DNA of 64,000 nucleotides from CALCKU01 sp964571595 (GTDB taxonomy: Bacteria > Pseudomonadota > Alphaproteobacteria > Caulobacterales > Maricaulaceae): positions 1 to 64,000 of the forward strand of contig CAZNCJ010000005.1 in NCBI GenBank assembly GCA_964571595.1. Reading direction: 5' to 3'. Under the pieces are notes generated by a model. The model was given only the letters and a program-made list of their open reading frames with translations, did no database searches and was not told the origin of the DNA. Below are positions 34,515 to 42,905 of the stretch, piece after piece; position 1 is the stretch's first letter, and each line of letters begins with the position of its first letter. The position numbers were made by a program, and so were the translations under genes.

Positions 34515-36329
34515 CTATTTTTGCAAAGTTTTAAGTTTGGCATATATGCCGCCGCGTTTGCGCATCAGGCTTTTATGTGTACCGGTTTCGACAATTTGAC
34601 CGTTTTCAATCACATATATCTTATCTGCTTTTTGTACTGTGCTTAAGCGGTGGGCAATCACAAGGGTCGTCCGCCCTTTAGACAGGCGCTCTAATGCGGC
34701 CTGCACTTTCGCTTCACTTTGTGCATCAAGCGCTGATGTGGCTTCGTCTAAAAGCAATATTGGCGCATTACGCAAAACTGCGCGCGCTATAGCGATACGC
34801 TGTCTTTGCCCGCCTGAAAGATTGGCGCCGTCTTGCCCGAGTATTGTGTCATAGCCTTGGGGAAATTCGCTAATAAAATTATCGGCATAGGCGGCTTTGG
34901 CCGCTGCGATTATATCGGCCTGAGCAGCAGATAAATCCCCAAAGCTGATATTGGCCTTTATGCTATCTTCAAAAAGTGTCACATTTTGTGAGACAAGTGC
35001 CATATTCTGGCGCAGGCTTGCGAGGCTGATTTCCCGTATATCAATACCGTCAATTTTAATTACCCCAGAACTGACATCATAAAGGCGCGGTAGTAGGTTT
35101 ATCAGTGTGGACTTACCCCCTCCAGACGTTCCAACAAAGGCAATGGTTTGCCCGGCCTTGGCGTCAAAGGAGATGTTGTTTAGCGCTTGCGTGCCGTCCG
35201 GATAATGAAAGCTGACATCTTTAAAACTGATATGCCCTTTCGGATCGGTTAGGATGTGCGTGTTAGTGGGTTCAAGAATTGTCGGCTGGGTATCAATAAT
35301 CTCAAAAATACGGGCAAGAGCGGCTAAGCCTTCTTGCACGACATTATTGAGTGTGCCCAGCGCTCTTATGGGCGGGGCGATCAGGCCAAGGGCGGCCAGA
35401 ATACCGACAAGATCGCCGTAGCTGGTTTGCGCGCTGATAAAATTAAAACCTCCGCCTTCAACTCTCCAAATCCCAAACAGCAACACACCGGCGATAGCCA
35501 GCCCGCCCAAAAATTCAAAAATAGGATCAATGCGGGCTTTGTCTTTTACCAGCTTAAGGTAGAGGGCTATGCGTTTATCAAAGGCGGTGCCAAGACGCGT
35601 GGTTTCGCGTGTTTCTAATCCGTAAGTCTTGACCATACGCGCACCGTCCAGATTTTCAGCTAATTGCGCCGTTAGGGTGCCGATCTGGTCTTGGGCGGCA
35701 TGGGATGTGCCACGTATAAGTTTAGAAATTTTTATAATGGGAAAAATGGCCAAAGGATAAATCAGCAAGACAAGGGCGGTGATTTGCCAATCATAATATA
35801 TCATTACCGCAATCAAAAAAACGACTTTGAGCACGTCTCGCACCAAATTATTAAGCGTGCGCAGTAAGGCGGCTGAGACAAGATTAACATCATTGGTAAA
35901 ACGCGAGACCATATGCCCGCTGGCCTCTTGGGTGAAGCGGGCAAAATCTGCACTTTGTAAGCTCGCAAACATGCGCTTTTGTAAATCCCCGATCACATTT
36001 AACGCCACACTATTAGACAGGATGATCTGCACAAACATTGACAGGGATGAGATAAGTGTGACCCCGATAATGACAGGAACGATTTTCTGGACGAAAATTG
36101 TAGTCGGGGCTGACCCGTTCGCGGCCTCACCAAATGTGCCGATTATGTCTACAACCAGTTTTAAGACATAGGTATAGCCTGCCGTACTGGCTGCCAATAA
36201 GGCCATGAAAAACACGGCCCCGATCAGTCTGAGTTTATGTTTGGATATATAACCCGACCAGAGCCGGCGAATATTTTGCCAATCGGTCGAGTTTAAAAAG
36301 CGCGGCGAGTTTGTTTTGCGCCTAGCCAA
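34515..36329 (-). CDS. ABC exporter, fused permease and ATPase (MsbA-like)
   Basis: 604 residues. Six membrane helices (about 30-330) are followed by a nucleotide-binding domain: Walker A GTSGGGKST near 400, signature LSGGQRQRIAIARA near 500, Walker B ILLLDEATSALD and the H-loop IAHRLSTV. It is a homodimeric exporter of the lipid A/drug type. The gene overlaps the end of cysQ by 8 bp. In alphaproteobacteria msbA is often found with pmbA, cysQ, DUF4170 and lipid A genes, so MsbA-type lipid export is plausible, but no lpxK or waaA lies next to it here. Confidence 0.9.
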   Translation of the reverse strand: MARRKTNSPRFLNSTDWQNIRRLWSGYISKHKLRLIGAVFFMALLAASTAGYTYVLKLVVDIIGTFGEAANGSAPTTIFVQKIVPVIIGVTLISSLSMFVQIILSNSVALNVIGDLQKRMFASLQSADFARFTQEASGHMVSRFTNDVNLVSAALLRTLNNLVRDVLKVVFLIAVMIYYDWQITALVLLIYPLAIFPIIKISKLIRGTSHAAQDQIGTLTAQLAENLDGARMVKTYGLETRETTRLGTAFDKRIALYLKLVKDKARIDPIFEFLGGLAIAGVLLFGIWRVEGGGFNFISAQTSYGDLVGILAALGLIAPPIRALGTLNNVVQEGLAALARIFEIIDTQPTILEPTNTHILTDPKGHISFKDVSFHYPDGTQALNNISFDAKAGQTIAFVGTSGGGKSTLINLLPRLYDVSSGVIKIDGIDIREISLASLRQNMALVSQNVTLFEDSIKANISFGDLSAAQADIIAAAKAAYADNFISEFPQGYDTILGQDGANLSGGQRQRIAIARAVLRNAPILLLDEATSALDAQSEAKVQAALERLSKGRTTLVIAHRLSTVQKADKIYVIENGQIVETGTHKSLMRKRGGIYAKLKTLQK

Positions 36330-36573
36330 TGAAACCGTCTTTATCGGGATCTATCAATTCATGGGCATGCAGCACGAAATATCTCATATGCGCATTATCG
36401 ACTGTACGTTGGGCAGCTGATTTCCAAGCGGCATGGGCCAGCTCAAAATTCGGATATGCGCCGATAAAGTCGACTTCTGATAAGTTTTTAAATTCTGTTT
36501 TATTGGGATCAATAAGCTCCCCGCCAATAACAAGATGGAGGAGTTGCATATCATCAGAGTTGCGATCAGTCAT
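36322..36573 (-). other. DUF4170 domain with its own start signal inside the fused gene
   Basis: ATG at 36573 is preceded by AGGA eight nt upstream and opens an 83-residue DUF4170 protein (MTDRNSDDMQLL...). The internal start therefore looks functional. Either a separate DUF4170 product is made alongside the fusion, or the fusion arose recently by a one-base change. Confidence 0.6.
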
Positions 36574-37437
36574 AGAGGTTCCTAAAAATCCAAAGTCTTT
36601 TGGTCGATTATCACTTTTTTCAAATTGCGAGACGACCGGCTCAATGCGCTCTTTTATCAAACCATATAGGGCGGGGCCAGCACAAATCACGCCTAAACTG
36701 CTCACAGTCTCTTGATCATATCGCAGGCCATCCCCGCGCAAATCCGTAACAATACATCCGGCTTCTACGGCGATCAGTTCCGCCGCTGCCAGGTCCCAAT
36801 CAGATTTGGGCGTAAAGGCAACGGTTGCATCTTTTTGACCACAAGCGACAAGCGCGATGCGATAGGCCATGGAATTGGCAATCGTGCATTCCATATCCGG
36901 CCAGCCTAGACGCCGAAACTTTCGCGGATAGCCGACCATTTTACAGCCCTCTAGCACACGGCATGTGGTGATCTTGGTGGGGCGCCCATTATAGAGTGCG
37001 CCGCCGCCGCGGTGGGCGTCAAACATTTCATCTTTTAGTGGATTATACAGCGCTCCGGCTACAGACAGACCGTCCTCAATAATGGCCACCGAGACGGCAA
37101 AATTGGGGGTACGGTCAATAAAGGCACGTGTGCCGTCAATCGGGTCGACAACAAAAGTGCGGGCGCAGGCATGGCGGGAATTATCGTCTTTGGTTTCCTC
37201 CGAGAGCCAGCCATAATCCGGTCTGGCCTCGCGCAGCTTTTGGGCAAGAAAATCATTTACGGCAATATCGGCGTCAGTAACGGGATGGTTTTTTTCTTTA
37301 TCCCATATTTTTGATTTACCTGCCTCATAGGCCGCCCGGGCTATTTCGCCAGCCGCGCGTACCGTTTTAACAAGCAAGGCTCTGTCTTGTGCGTAGGTGT
37401 AAGCCTCCCCATCTTTTCGGGTGTCAGAGTCCTGCAA
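36322..37437 (-). CDS. CysQ-like inositol monophosphatase fused to DUF4170
   Basis: 371 residues in two parts. Residues about 15-275 form an inositol-monophosphatase-type phosphatase: GWLSEETKD, the metal site DPIDGTRAFI at about 96-105, and SDWDLAAAELI. This is the 3'(2'),5'-bisphosphate nucleotidase group, which removes PAP from sulfate metabolism. Residues about 289-371 are DUF4170, normally a separate small protein (MQLLHLVIGGEL, FIGAYPNFELAHAAWK, VDNAHMRYFVLHAHELIDP). The junction lies at a run of five T; one T fewer would end the phosphatase at TAG just before an ATG with its own ribosome site. It overlaps pmbA by 14 bp. Confidence 0.9.
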   Translation of the reverse strand: MQDSDTRKDGEAYTYAQDRALLVKTVRAAGEIARAAYEAGKSKIWDKEKNHPVTDADIAVNDFLAQKLREARPDYGWLSEETKDDNSRHACARTFVVDPIDGTRAFIDRTPNFAVSVAIIEDGLSVAGALYNPLKDEMFDAHRGGGALYNGRPTKITTCRVLEGCKMVGYPRKFRRLGWPDMECTIANSMAYRIALVACGQKDATVAFTPKSDWDLAAAELIAVEAGCIVTDLRGDGLRYDQETVSSLGVICAGPALYGLIKERIEPVVSQFEKSDNRPKDFGFLGTSMTDRNSDDMQLLHLVIGGELIDPNKTEFKNLSEVDFIGAYPNFELAHAAWKSAAQRTVDNAHMRYFVLHAHELIDPDKDGFIG

Positions 37438-38782
37438 TGGTAAGCCCTTGTGTCAAAACTGTTGGCGCCACGATTGCTCCGTCAAAGATCAGATCATTTG
37501 CCGGTATCATTGTCTTATACATATCGCGTAAATTTCCGGCAATGGTGATTTCACTAACTGGAAAAGCGCGCGCCCCATTTTCTATTTTAAAGCCTGCAAC
37601 CCCGACACTATAGTCGCCTGTATTAGAGTTTAATGACGGGCCAAACATTTCAGTGACCAAAAGCCCGTTGCCCATAAGAGCCATAAGTTCTTCCGGGCTT
37701 TGGGAGCCTGCCTCCAAATAGCTATTGGTCGCGCTGACGCCGGGCGGGCTGCCAATACCGCGACTGGCATGGCCTGTTGTTTTTAATCCTAATTGTTTGG
37801 CCGAAGCTGTGTTTAGCAGCCAGGTTTTCAAAACCCCGTTCTCGACAATATAGCGTTTTTTAACACCCACACCTTCCCCATCCCATGGTCTGGAACCATG
37901 GCCGCGTAACATATGTGGGTCGTCTATAATGTTTAAACCTTTCGGTAAGATGGTTTTGCTCAGATCGTCTTTTAAAAAAGACAGGCCGCGTGTAATAGAA
38001 GGCCCGCTAACCGCGCCTATCAAGGCCGCAATAAGTCCGCCTGCTATGCGCCGGTCAAACATAACGGGTAGTGCCGCTGAGGCTAATTGCTTAGAGCCCA
38101 GCCTGCCGACCGCACGCTCTCCTGCTACTTGGCCAATATGTTGCGGGGTTTTTAAATCATCAAACCAGCGCGTGCCGTCATAATCGGAATCGCGTTCCAT
38201 AAAGCCGTCTTTTTGCGCAATCGCAGAGACAGACAGGCCGTGTCGTGATGTAAACCACCCATCAGAGAACCCATCTGAGGTTTTAAAATAAATCGCAGAT
38301 TGGGCCCAGTTCGCACTTGCGCCTTCGGCTTGTTGGACATTTTTTACACCCATCACCGCCCCTTCTAAGGCGTGGGCGCGATCTTTTAAGAATTGGGGTG
38401 AGGACAGAGAGCTATCAAAAAGGTCCAGATCGGGTGCATTTTTGACAATGTCTTCGGGTAAGGCCAATCCGCAATAGGGATCAATGGGGGCTAATTTCGC
38501 CATGGCCACGCAGCGTTCCGCCAAGAGATCTAGTGAGTTTTCTGAAAGATCAGAACTTGACACACAGGCTTGACGCTGTCCGATAAGGACACGCAAGCCG
38601 ACATCGCGGCCTTCGCTATTATCCACATCTTCTAACTCGCCGTCTCTTACACTGACAGATAAGGAGCAGCCATGTGTGGCGACGGCATCGGCCTGACTTG
38701 CTCCGTAATGCTTGGCGCGCGATAAAAGCGTATCAAGTGCCGGGGTAAGGTCTTTAATATTTACAGGGCTGTTTTGCGACAT
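37424..38782 (-). CDS. pmbA: TldD/PmbA family protein PmbA
   Basis: 452 residues. TldD/PmbA is a metalloprotease-type family acting with TldD in microcin maturation and CcdA turnover in E. coli. Visible motifs are the N-terminal YGASQADAVATHG and VSVRDGELEDVDNSEGRDVGLRVLIG, and the C-terminal GVAGFKIENGARAFPVSEITIAGNLRDMYK. The HExxxH-like zinc site belongs to TldD; PmbA lacks it, as here. It starts on the stop of the MAPEG gene and overlaps cysQ. The order pmbA-cysQ-DUF4170 is typical of alphaproteobacteria. Confidence 0.93.
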   Translation of the reverse strand: MSQNSPVNIKDLTPALDTLLSRAKHYGASQADAVATHGCSLSVSVRDGELEDVDNSEGRDVGLRVLIGQRQACVSSSDLSENSLDLLAERCVAMAKLAPIDPYCGLALPEDIVKNAPDLDLFDSSLSSPQFLKDRAHALEGAVMGVKNVQQAEGASANWAQSAIYFKTSDGFSDGWFTSRHGLSVSAIAQKDGFMERDSDYDGTRWFDDLKTPQHIGQVAGERAVGRLGSKQLASAALPVMFDRRIAGGLIAALIGAVSGPSITRGLSFLKDDLSKTILPKGLNIIDDPHMLRGHGSRPWDGEGVGVKKRYIVENGVLKTWLLNTASAKQLGLKTTGHASRGIGSPPGVSATNSYLEAGSQSPEELMALMGNGLLVTEMFGPSLNSNTGDYSVGVAGFKIENGARAFPVSEITIAGNLRDMYKTMIPANDLIFDGAIVAPTVLTQGLTIAGL

Positions 38783-39177
38783 TAACCGGTCAATATTTTA
38801 AAAAGAATATAAAGGGCCATGCCAAAAAAGCTGAGAACAGCCAGAGGGGTGCCAATGACGCGGCCTTTTCCTAGCGCATTTTCTTGGGCCATGCCGTGGG
38901 CATGTAAAACGCGTCCGATTGTAAAGCCAGCACAGAATATATGTAAGACCACTGCCGGGGCGCTGAGCATGGCTAAAGCAAACAGCCCAATAAGCGCGAG
39001 GGGGGTCGTTTCTGTAAAATTGGCATGGGCTCTTATGCGCGCCAATAATTCGGGGCTTTGGCCATTCCCAATACTGACTTTTTCAGATTGACGGACTTGT
39101 CCAACCCGAAACATCAAGATCGGGGCTAAGATAAGATTTAAGGCCACATAAAGGGCCACAATTTCAAATAAGGTCAC
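38782..39177 (-). CDS. MAPEG-family membrane protein
   Basis: 131 residues, four membrane helices. The MAPEG pattern is present: ALNLILAPILMFRVGQVRQ, then a basic loop, RIRAHANFTETTPLALIGLFAL with the conserved R-x-H-x-N-x-x-E, and GFTIGRVLHAHGM. Eukaryotic relatives are glutathione transferases and peroxidases; bacterial members have no settled substrate. It starts 30 bp downstream of the FrnE-like gene and its last base overlaps the pmbA start. Confidence 0.9.
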   Translation of the reverse strand: MTLFEIVALYVALNLILAPILMFRVGQVRQSEKVSIGNGQSPELLARIRAHANFTETTPLALIGLFALAMLSAPAVVLHIFCAGFTIGRVLHAHGMAQENALGKGRVIGTPLAVLSFFGMALYILFKILTG

Positions 39178-39207
39178 GCTATATCTCCCGTATAATTATA
39201 TTTCTAC

Positions 39208-39906
39208 TTAATATATCTCTACAGGGCTTTGGGCGGCTTTTTCAATAGCTTTGATATGGGTTTGGGCAGGTTGTGCCCCCTGAATAAGGATAGAGCCGTT
39301 ATAAATAAAGCTGGGTACGCCGCTTATGCCAAGCCCGCGGAAATAGTCTATTTCTGCCATGATTTTATCGCTATCCTTATTTTGGGCGAGTAAATCACTT
39401 ACGATATCCGTATCCAGTCCGATCTCTTTTGCTATATCAATGATCACATCACTGTCTCCGACATCGCGTAAATCTTCAAAAAAGGCCTTAAATAAAGCTT
39501 CTGCGACAAGGTCGCCTTTATCTTGGCCCTGTGCCCATTTCATGAGGAGATGGGCTTTGAGCGTATTGGGGCGCATGGGTATGTCATTAAAACGGAATTT
39601 AATACCGGCTTCAGGCGCCGCCGCCTCTAAATGTTCGCGCATGGCTTTAAAGCGGTTATTTGGCCCGTTGCCAAATTTGGATTTCATATAATCCCTATAA
39701 GCCATACCTTCTGCGGGAACATTGGGATCAAGCATATAGGGCCGCCATGTCAGAGTGACTTTGGTTTTAGGGTCGTTTTTTTTGACCTCTTCTAAGGCTT
39801 GATGCAGATAGCGCGTCCCTAACCAGCACCACGGGCAGACTATATCCGAGACGATATCGACGTGAATAGTATCGGGCGAAGTTTGCGAGGATTTTTTACG
39901 AGCCAT
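39208..39906 (-). CDS. DsbA-family oxidoreductase, FrnE-like
   Basis: 232 residues without signal peptide, so cytoplasmic. The thioredoxin-like active site is CPWC in VDIVSDIVCPWCWLG near residue 27, and the helical insertion starts at RPYMLDPNVPAEGM. The cis-proline loop is SGVPSFIYNG. FrnE-type proteins act as polyketide or stress-linked disulfide isomerases; the partner is unknown. It heads the run FrnE-MAPEG-pmbA-cysQ. An inverted repeat flanking a TATAAT-like box lies just upstream (39931-39973). Confidence 0.9.
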   Translation of the reverse strand: MARKKSSQTSPDTIHVDIVSDIVCPWCWLGTRYLHQALEEVKKNDPKTKVTLTWRPYMLDPNVPAEGMAYRDYMKSKFGNGPNNRFKAMREHLEAAAPEAGIKFRFNDIPMRPNTLKAHLLMKWAQGQDKGDLVAEALFKAFFEDLRDVGDSDVIIDIAKEIGLDTDIVSDLLAQNKDSDKIMAEIDYFRGLGISGVPSFIYNGSILIQGAQPAQTHIKAIEKAAQSPVEIY

Positions 39907-39930
39907 GTGAATACATAGCCCTTTGGAGGT

Positions 39931-39973
39931 CCTCTGTCTTTAAGAAATTATAACAAAACCTCAAAGACAGAGG
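39931..39973. promoter_or_regulatory. 11-bp inverted repeat flanking a -10-like box
   Basis: CCTCTGTCTTT (39931-39941) and AAAGACAGAGG (39963-39973) are exact complements, 21 bp apart. On the minus strand the spacer reads GTTATAATTTC and so contains TATAAT. The repeat lies 25-67 bp upstream of the FrnE-like start codon, fitting an operator or a leader hairpin. The remaining gap to 40188 shows a weak 7-bp dyad (AACCCAA/TTGGGTT near 39993-40023) and no gene. Confidence 0.55.
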
Positions 39974-40188
39974 AGGAGGAAGGGAAGTCTACAACCCAAT
40001 CTTTCGCCAACTGGAATGTTGGGTTCTCATATATGGCAAAAAGATAAAAAATTGTGTTTCATTGCCCCCTGCGCCCCAAGCGCCGCCCCATTGCGCTGAT
40101 CTGAACTTGCAAATTTCTTGGTCATTGTCTGCACAAAATATGGCATGGTAGCTATTCGTAAGTTATGTCCGAGTTTTACGAGACTGCA

Positions 40189-40623
40189 TTAAGTCACATT
40201 TGTTACCGATAATTCGAGAAATTTGATAACAGCCTCAATCTCGGACTGGCTCATATTTTTGACGAGCTTGTCATTGAAATCACGAAAGCTATTCATGATC
40301 TTTTCGCGTTCAGACCATCCATCTGAGGTCAAATGTACATTTTTAGATCGTCGGTCATACAGATTGTTTTTACGGGTGAGCAATCCAGCTTTTTCCATTC
40401 GCGAAACAAGGCCGGATACGGCAGGGTTTTGGCGTCCAATACCACTGGCAAGATCCCCAAGGCTGCAATTATCATGATAGCCAAGATATATCAGCACAGC
40501 AGCTTGAGCTGCGCTAATCTGGCTTGTGCGACCCAGATGGTCTTCTGCGGCTTTTGTGAGTTGCGCATGTGTTCGGTCGAAAAGAAAAAATAAACGTCTG
40601 TCAACTGGGCGCGCTATGGCCAT
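40189..40623 (-). CDS. MarR-family transcriptional regulator
   Basis: 144 residues with the winged helix typical of MarR: ISAAQAAVLIYLGYHDNCSLGDLASGIGRQNPAVSGLVSRMEKAGLL, then the wing TRKNNLYDRRSKNVHLTSDG. Dimer helices lie at both ends. MarR proteins usually repress nearby genes and respond to phenolics or oxidation. The nearest downstream candidate on the same strand is the FrnE-like gene, whose promoter carries a long inverted repeat. The link is an inference. Confidence 0.92.
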   Translation of the reverse strand: MAIARPVDRRLFFLFDRTHAQLTKAAEDHLGRTSQISAAQAAVLIYLGYHDNCSLGDLASGIGRQNPAVSGLVSRMEKAGLLTRKNNLYDRRSKNVHLTSDGWSEREKIMNSFRDFNDKLVKNMSQSEIEAVIKFLELSVTNVT

Positions 40624-40671
40624 ATAATCCTCTATTCGTTATATCAGTCAGATACTTAAAATCATATGTGA

Positions 40672-41118
40672 TTATGTCAGGTCCAGTGTCTCTATGCCTT
40701 TGCGGGCAAGCGCATCTGCGCGCTCATTCCCCTCAATACCAGCATGCCCCTTCACCCATTTCCAGTCTATATTTAAACGCGCATTTAGAACGTCTAATTC
40801 CTGCCAAAGATCGGAATTTAGCACAGGCTTTTTATCCGACTTTTTCCATCCGCGCTTTTTCCACCCGATTATCCATTCCGTTATACCTTTAAGGACATAG
40901 GTGCTGTCAGTCCAAAGCGTTATCGGCGCATCATATCCCGTTTTAATGGCTTCTAAGGCCTTGATCGTGGCCATGAGTTCCATGCGATTATTTGTGGTCT
41001 CAATCTGACCACCATAAAGCTCTTTTTCGGATTTTCCGTAAATTAATAAAGCACCCCAGCCACCGGGTCCCGGATTTCCGGAACATGCCCCGTCAGTATA
41101 GATAATCAGTTCCCTCAC
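40672..41118 (-). CDS. rnhA: ribonuclease HI
   Basis: 148 residues. RNase HI cuts RNA in RNA/DNA hybrids (R-loops, primers). All catalytic residues are visible: Asp9 in IYTDGACSGNPGPGGWG, Glu47 in NNRMEL, Asp71 in LWTDSTYV, His125 in KGHAG and Asp135 in NERADALA. Full length, including the basic protrusion GWKKRGWKKSDKKP. It lies downstream of ispH on the same strand. In many alphaproteobacteria thrB sits between them; it is absent here. Confidence 0.97.
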   Translation of the reverse strand: MRELIIYTDGACSGNPGPGGWGALLIYGKSEKELYGGQIETTNNRMELMATIKALEAIKTGYDAPITLWTDSTYVLKGITEWIIGWKKRGWKKSDKKPVLNSDLWQELDVLNARLNIDWKWVKGHAGIEGNERADALARKGIETLDLT

Positions 41119-41170
41119 GTCGTCTCTATCTTAGACATTCTGCATTATCGGATAATCTGCATATGGGCGC

Positions 41171-42151
41171 CTATGAAGCTTCGCGTAAGAGGCGGGGTAA
41201 ACGGAAAATAACTTCTTCCTTTGTGACTTCGACCTCTTTCATCACCAAAGTATATTTTGAGCGCAGTGCCGCTATAACACCGTCTGTGAGATATTCCGGT
41301 GCGCTAGCGCCCGCAGATAGGCCAATAGTCCCAGCTTTTTCGATCTCGTCCCAATCTAATTTATCTGCGCTGGAGATTAGGATAGCGTGATTAGCTCCGG
41401 CCTTAGCCCCCACTTCAACAAGACGTTTGGAGTTAGAGGAGTTCGGGGCACCAATAACGAGGAGAAGGTCACATTCCTCGGCGATAGCTTTGACCGCCAT
41501 TTGCCGATTTGTCGTCGCATAACAAATATCTTCTTTATAGGGCAGGGCAATATTTGGAAAACGGGACTTTAAAATATCTATCATGGACTTGGTATCATCC
41601 ACAGACAGTGTGGTCTGTGTGACAAGTGCCAGATTATTTGCATCTTGGGGGTTAAAGTTCAAAGCGTCTTCTTCAGTTTCGATCAGGGTTATCGCACCCT
41701 CTTCCAACTGCCCCATTGTGCCAATAACTTCTGGATGTCCGGCATGTCCTATCAATAAAATATGATGACCGTTCAGATGATGTTTTTCGGCCTCGACATG
41801 GACTTTGGACACTAACGGGCATGTCGCATCCAGAAATGTCATTTCACGTGCAATCGCGGCTTTGGGCACAGATTTGGGTACGCCGTGCGCAGAAAAGACA
41901 ACCGGACGGTCATCTGGACATTCTTCGAGTTCTTCGACAAATATAGCGCCTAAATCTTCGAGGCGTTCAACCACATGGCGATTATGTACAATTTCGTGGC
42001 GAACATAGACAGGCGTGCCAAATTTTTCGATAGATTGCTCGACAATTTGTATGGCACGGTCCACACCTGCGCAAAATCCACGTGGGGATGCCAAGAGCAG
42101 AGTTTTTTCCGGTAAGACGTCTTCAGGGCTTTTTAAAACCGCGTTTGACAT
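41171..42151 (-). CDS. ispH: 4-hydroxy-3-methylbut-2-enyl diphosphate reductase
   Basis: 326 residues from the ATG at 42151, which follows GAGGAG at six nt; the frame extends ten codons upstream without support. IspH is the last enzyme of the MEP isoprenoid pathway, reducing HMBPP to IPP and DMAPP. The three [4Fe-4S] cysteines are in SPRGFCAGVDRA (Cys27), LDATCPLVSKVH and EDICYATTNRQ. The motif IGAPNSSNS also matches. Cytoplasmic. Confidence 0.97.
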   Translation of the reverse strand: MSNAVLKSPEDVLPEKTLLLASPRGFCAGVDRAIQIVEQSIEKFGTPVYVRHEIVHNRHVVERLEDLGAIFVEELEECPDDRPVVFSAHGVPKSVPKAAIAREMTFLDATCPLVSKVHVEAEKHHLNGHHILLIGHAGHPEVIGTMGQLEEGAITLIETEEDALNFNPQDANNLALVTQTTLSVDDTKSMIDILKSRFPNIALPYKEDICYATTNRQMAVKAIAEECDLLLVIGAPNSSNSKRLVEVGAKAGANHAILISSADKLDWDEIEKAGTIGLSAGASAPEYLTDGVIAALRSKYTLVMKEVEVTKEEVIFRLPRLLREAS

Positions 42152-42290
42152 TAAAATCTCCTCATGGGGCGAGACTGGCATTGCAGCATTGAACTTAACT
42201 GGTTAAGACCCTTAACAGATACACCGCGTTTGGACTATAGTTTTCATCTGTTCTTCGCATTAAAAATATGATCAATTCAGGGAAATTATC

Positions 42291-42887
42291 ATGGCTTTAA
42301 CATCAACATTCGCCCGCAAGCTCACTGCGAGCCTCATGATAGCCGGTTTTGCGCTATCTGCGTGTCAATCGACACAGGAGGTTTTACAGATTGGTGAGGG
42401 GGCTGAAAGAAACCCCGGACCCTGCCCGCGGGCTTTCTCCCTATATGATGCAGCGCGGATTGTCGATTTCGGCGGTCAGGCTGAGAGCTTTGCCAACATA
42501 CGTTTTACGGGCGAGATAAACAATGTCAGAAGCCTGTGCCGTTATGTGAGCAACAAGCCGATAAACAGTGATCTGGAACTTCAAATTTCATTAGGACGTG
42601 GCCCTGCAGCCCAGCAATCCAGCGCAGTCTATGAATATTTTATCGCTGTGACGCGCAAAAATATAGGTGTCATCAATAAACAGGTCTTCCCGTTAAATGT
42701 CACATTTCCAGAGGGCAAAGATAGGGTCACGGTCACGGAGCGCATTGACGAAATTGTAATCCCGCGCGCAACCGAAACCACGTCGGGTGAGAACTTTGAA
42801 ATCATTGTTGGGTTTGTTGTCACGGATAAGCAGCGCGCTTTTAATGCGGATGGCAAGCGGTTTCGTGTCTCAGCAGGCAAGTCCTAA
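42291..42887 (+). CDS. conserved lipoprotein upstream of argS
   Basis: 198 residues. A signal peptide ends in a lipobox (GFALSAC, cysteine near 25). The mature part starts with NPGPCPRAFSLYDAARIVDFGG and contains YVSNKPINSDLELQISLGRGPAA, then a beta-rich C-terminal half (QVFPLNVTFPEGKDRVTVTERIDEIVIPR). It resembles uncharacterised alphaproteobacterial lipoproteins; no enzymatic motif is visible. It is 18 bp upstream of argS on the same strand and so probably co-transcribed. Confidence 0.75.
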   Translation: MALTSTFARKLTASLMIAGFALSACQSTQEVLQIGEGAERNPGPCPRAFSLYDAARIVDFGGQAESFANIRFTGEINNVRSLCRYVSNKPINSDLELQISLGRGPAAQQSSAVYEYFIAVTRKNIGVINKQVFPLNVTFPEGKDRVTVTERIDEIVIPRATETTSGENFEIIVGFVVTDKQRAFNADGKRFRVSAGKS

Positions 42888-42905
42888 GTCTGATCTGGTT
42901 CATTT

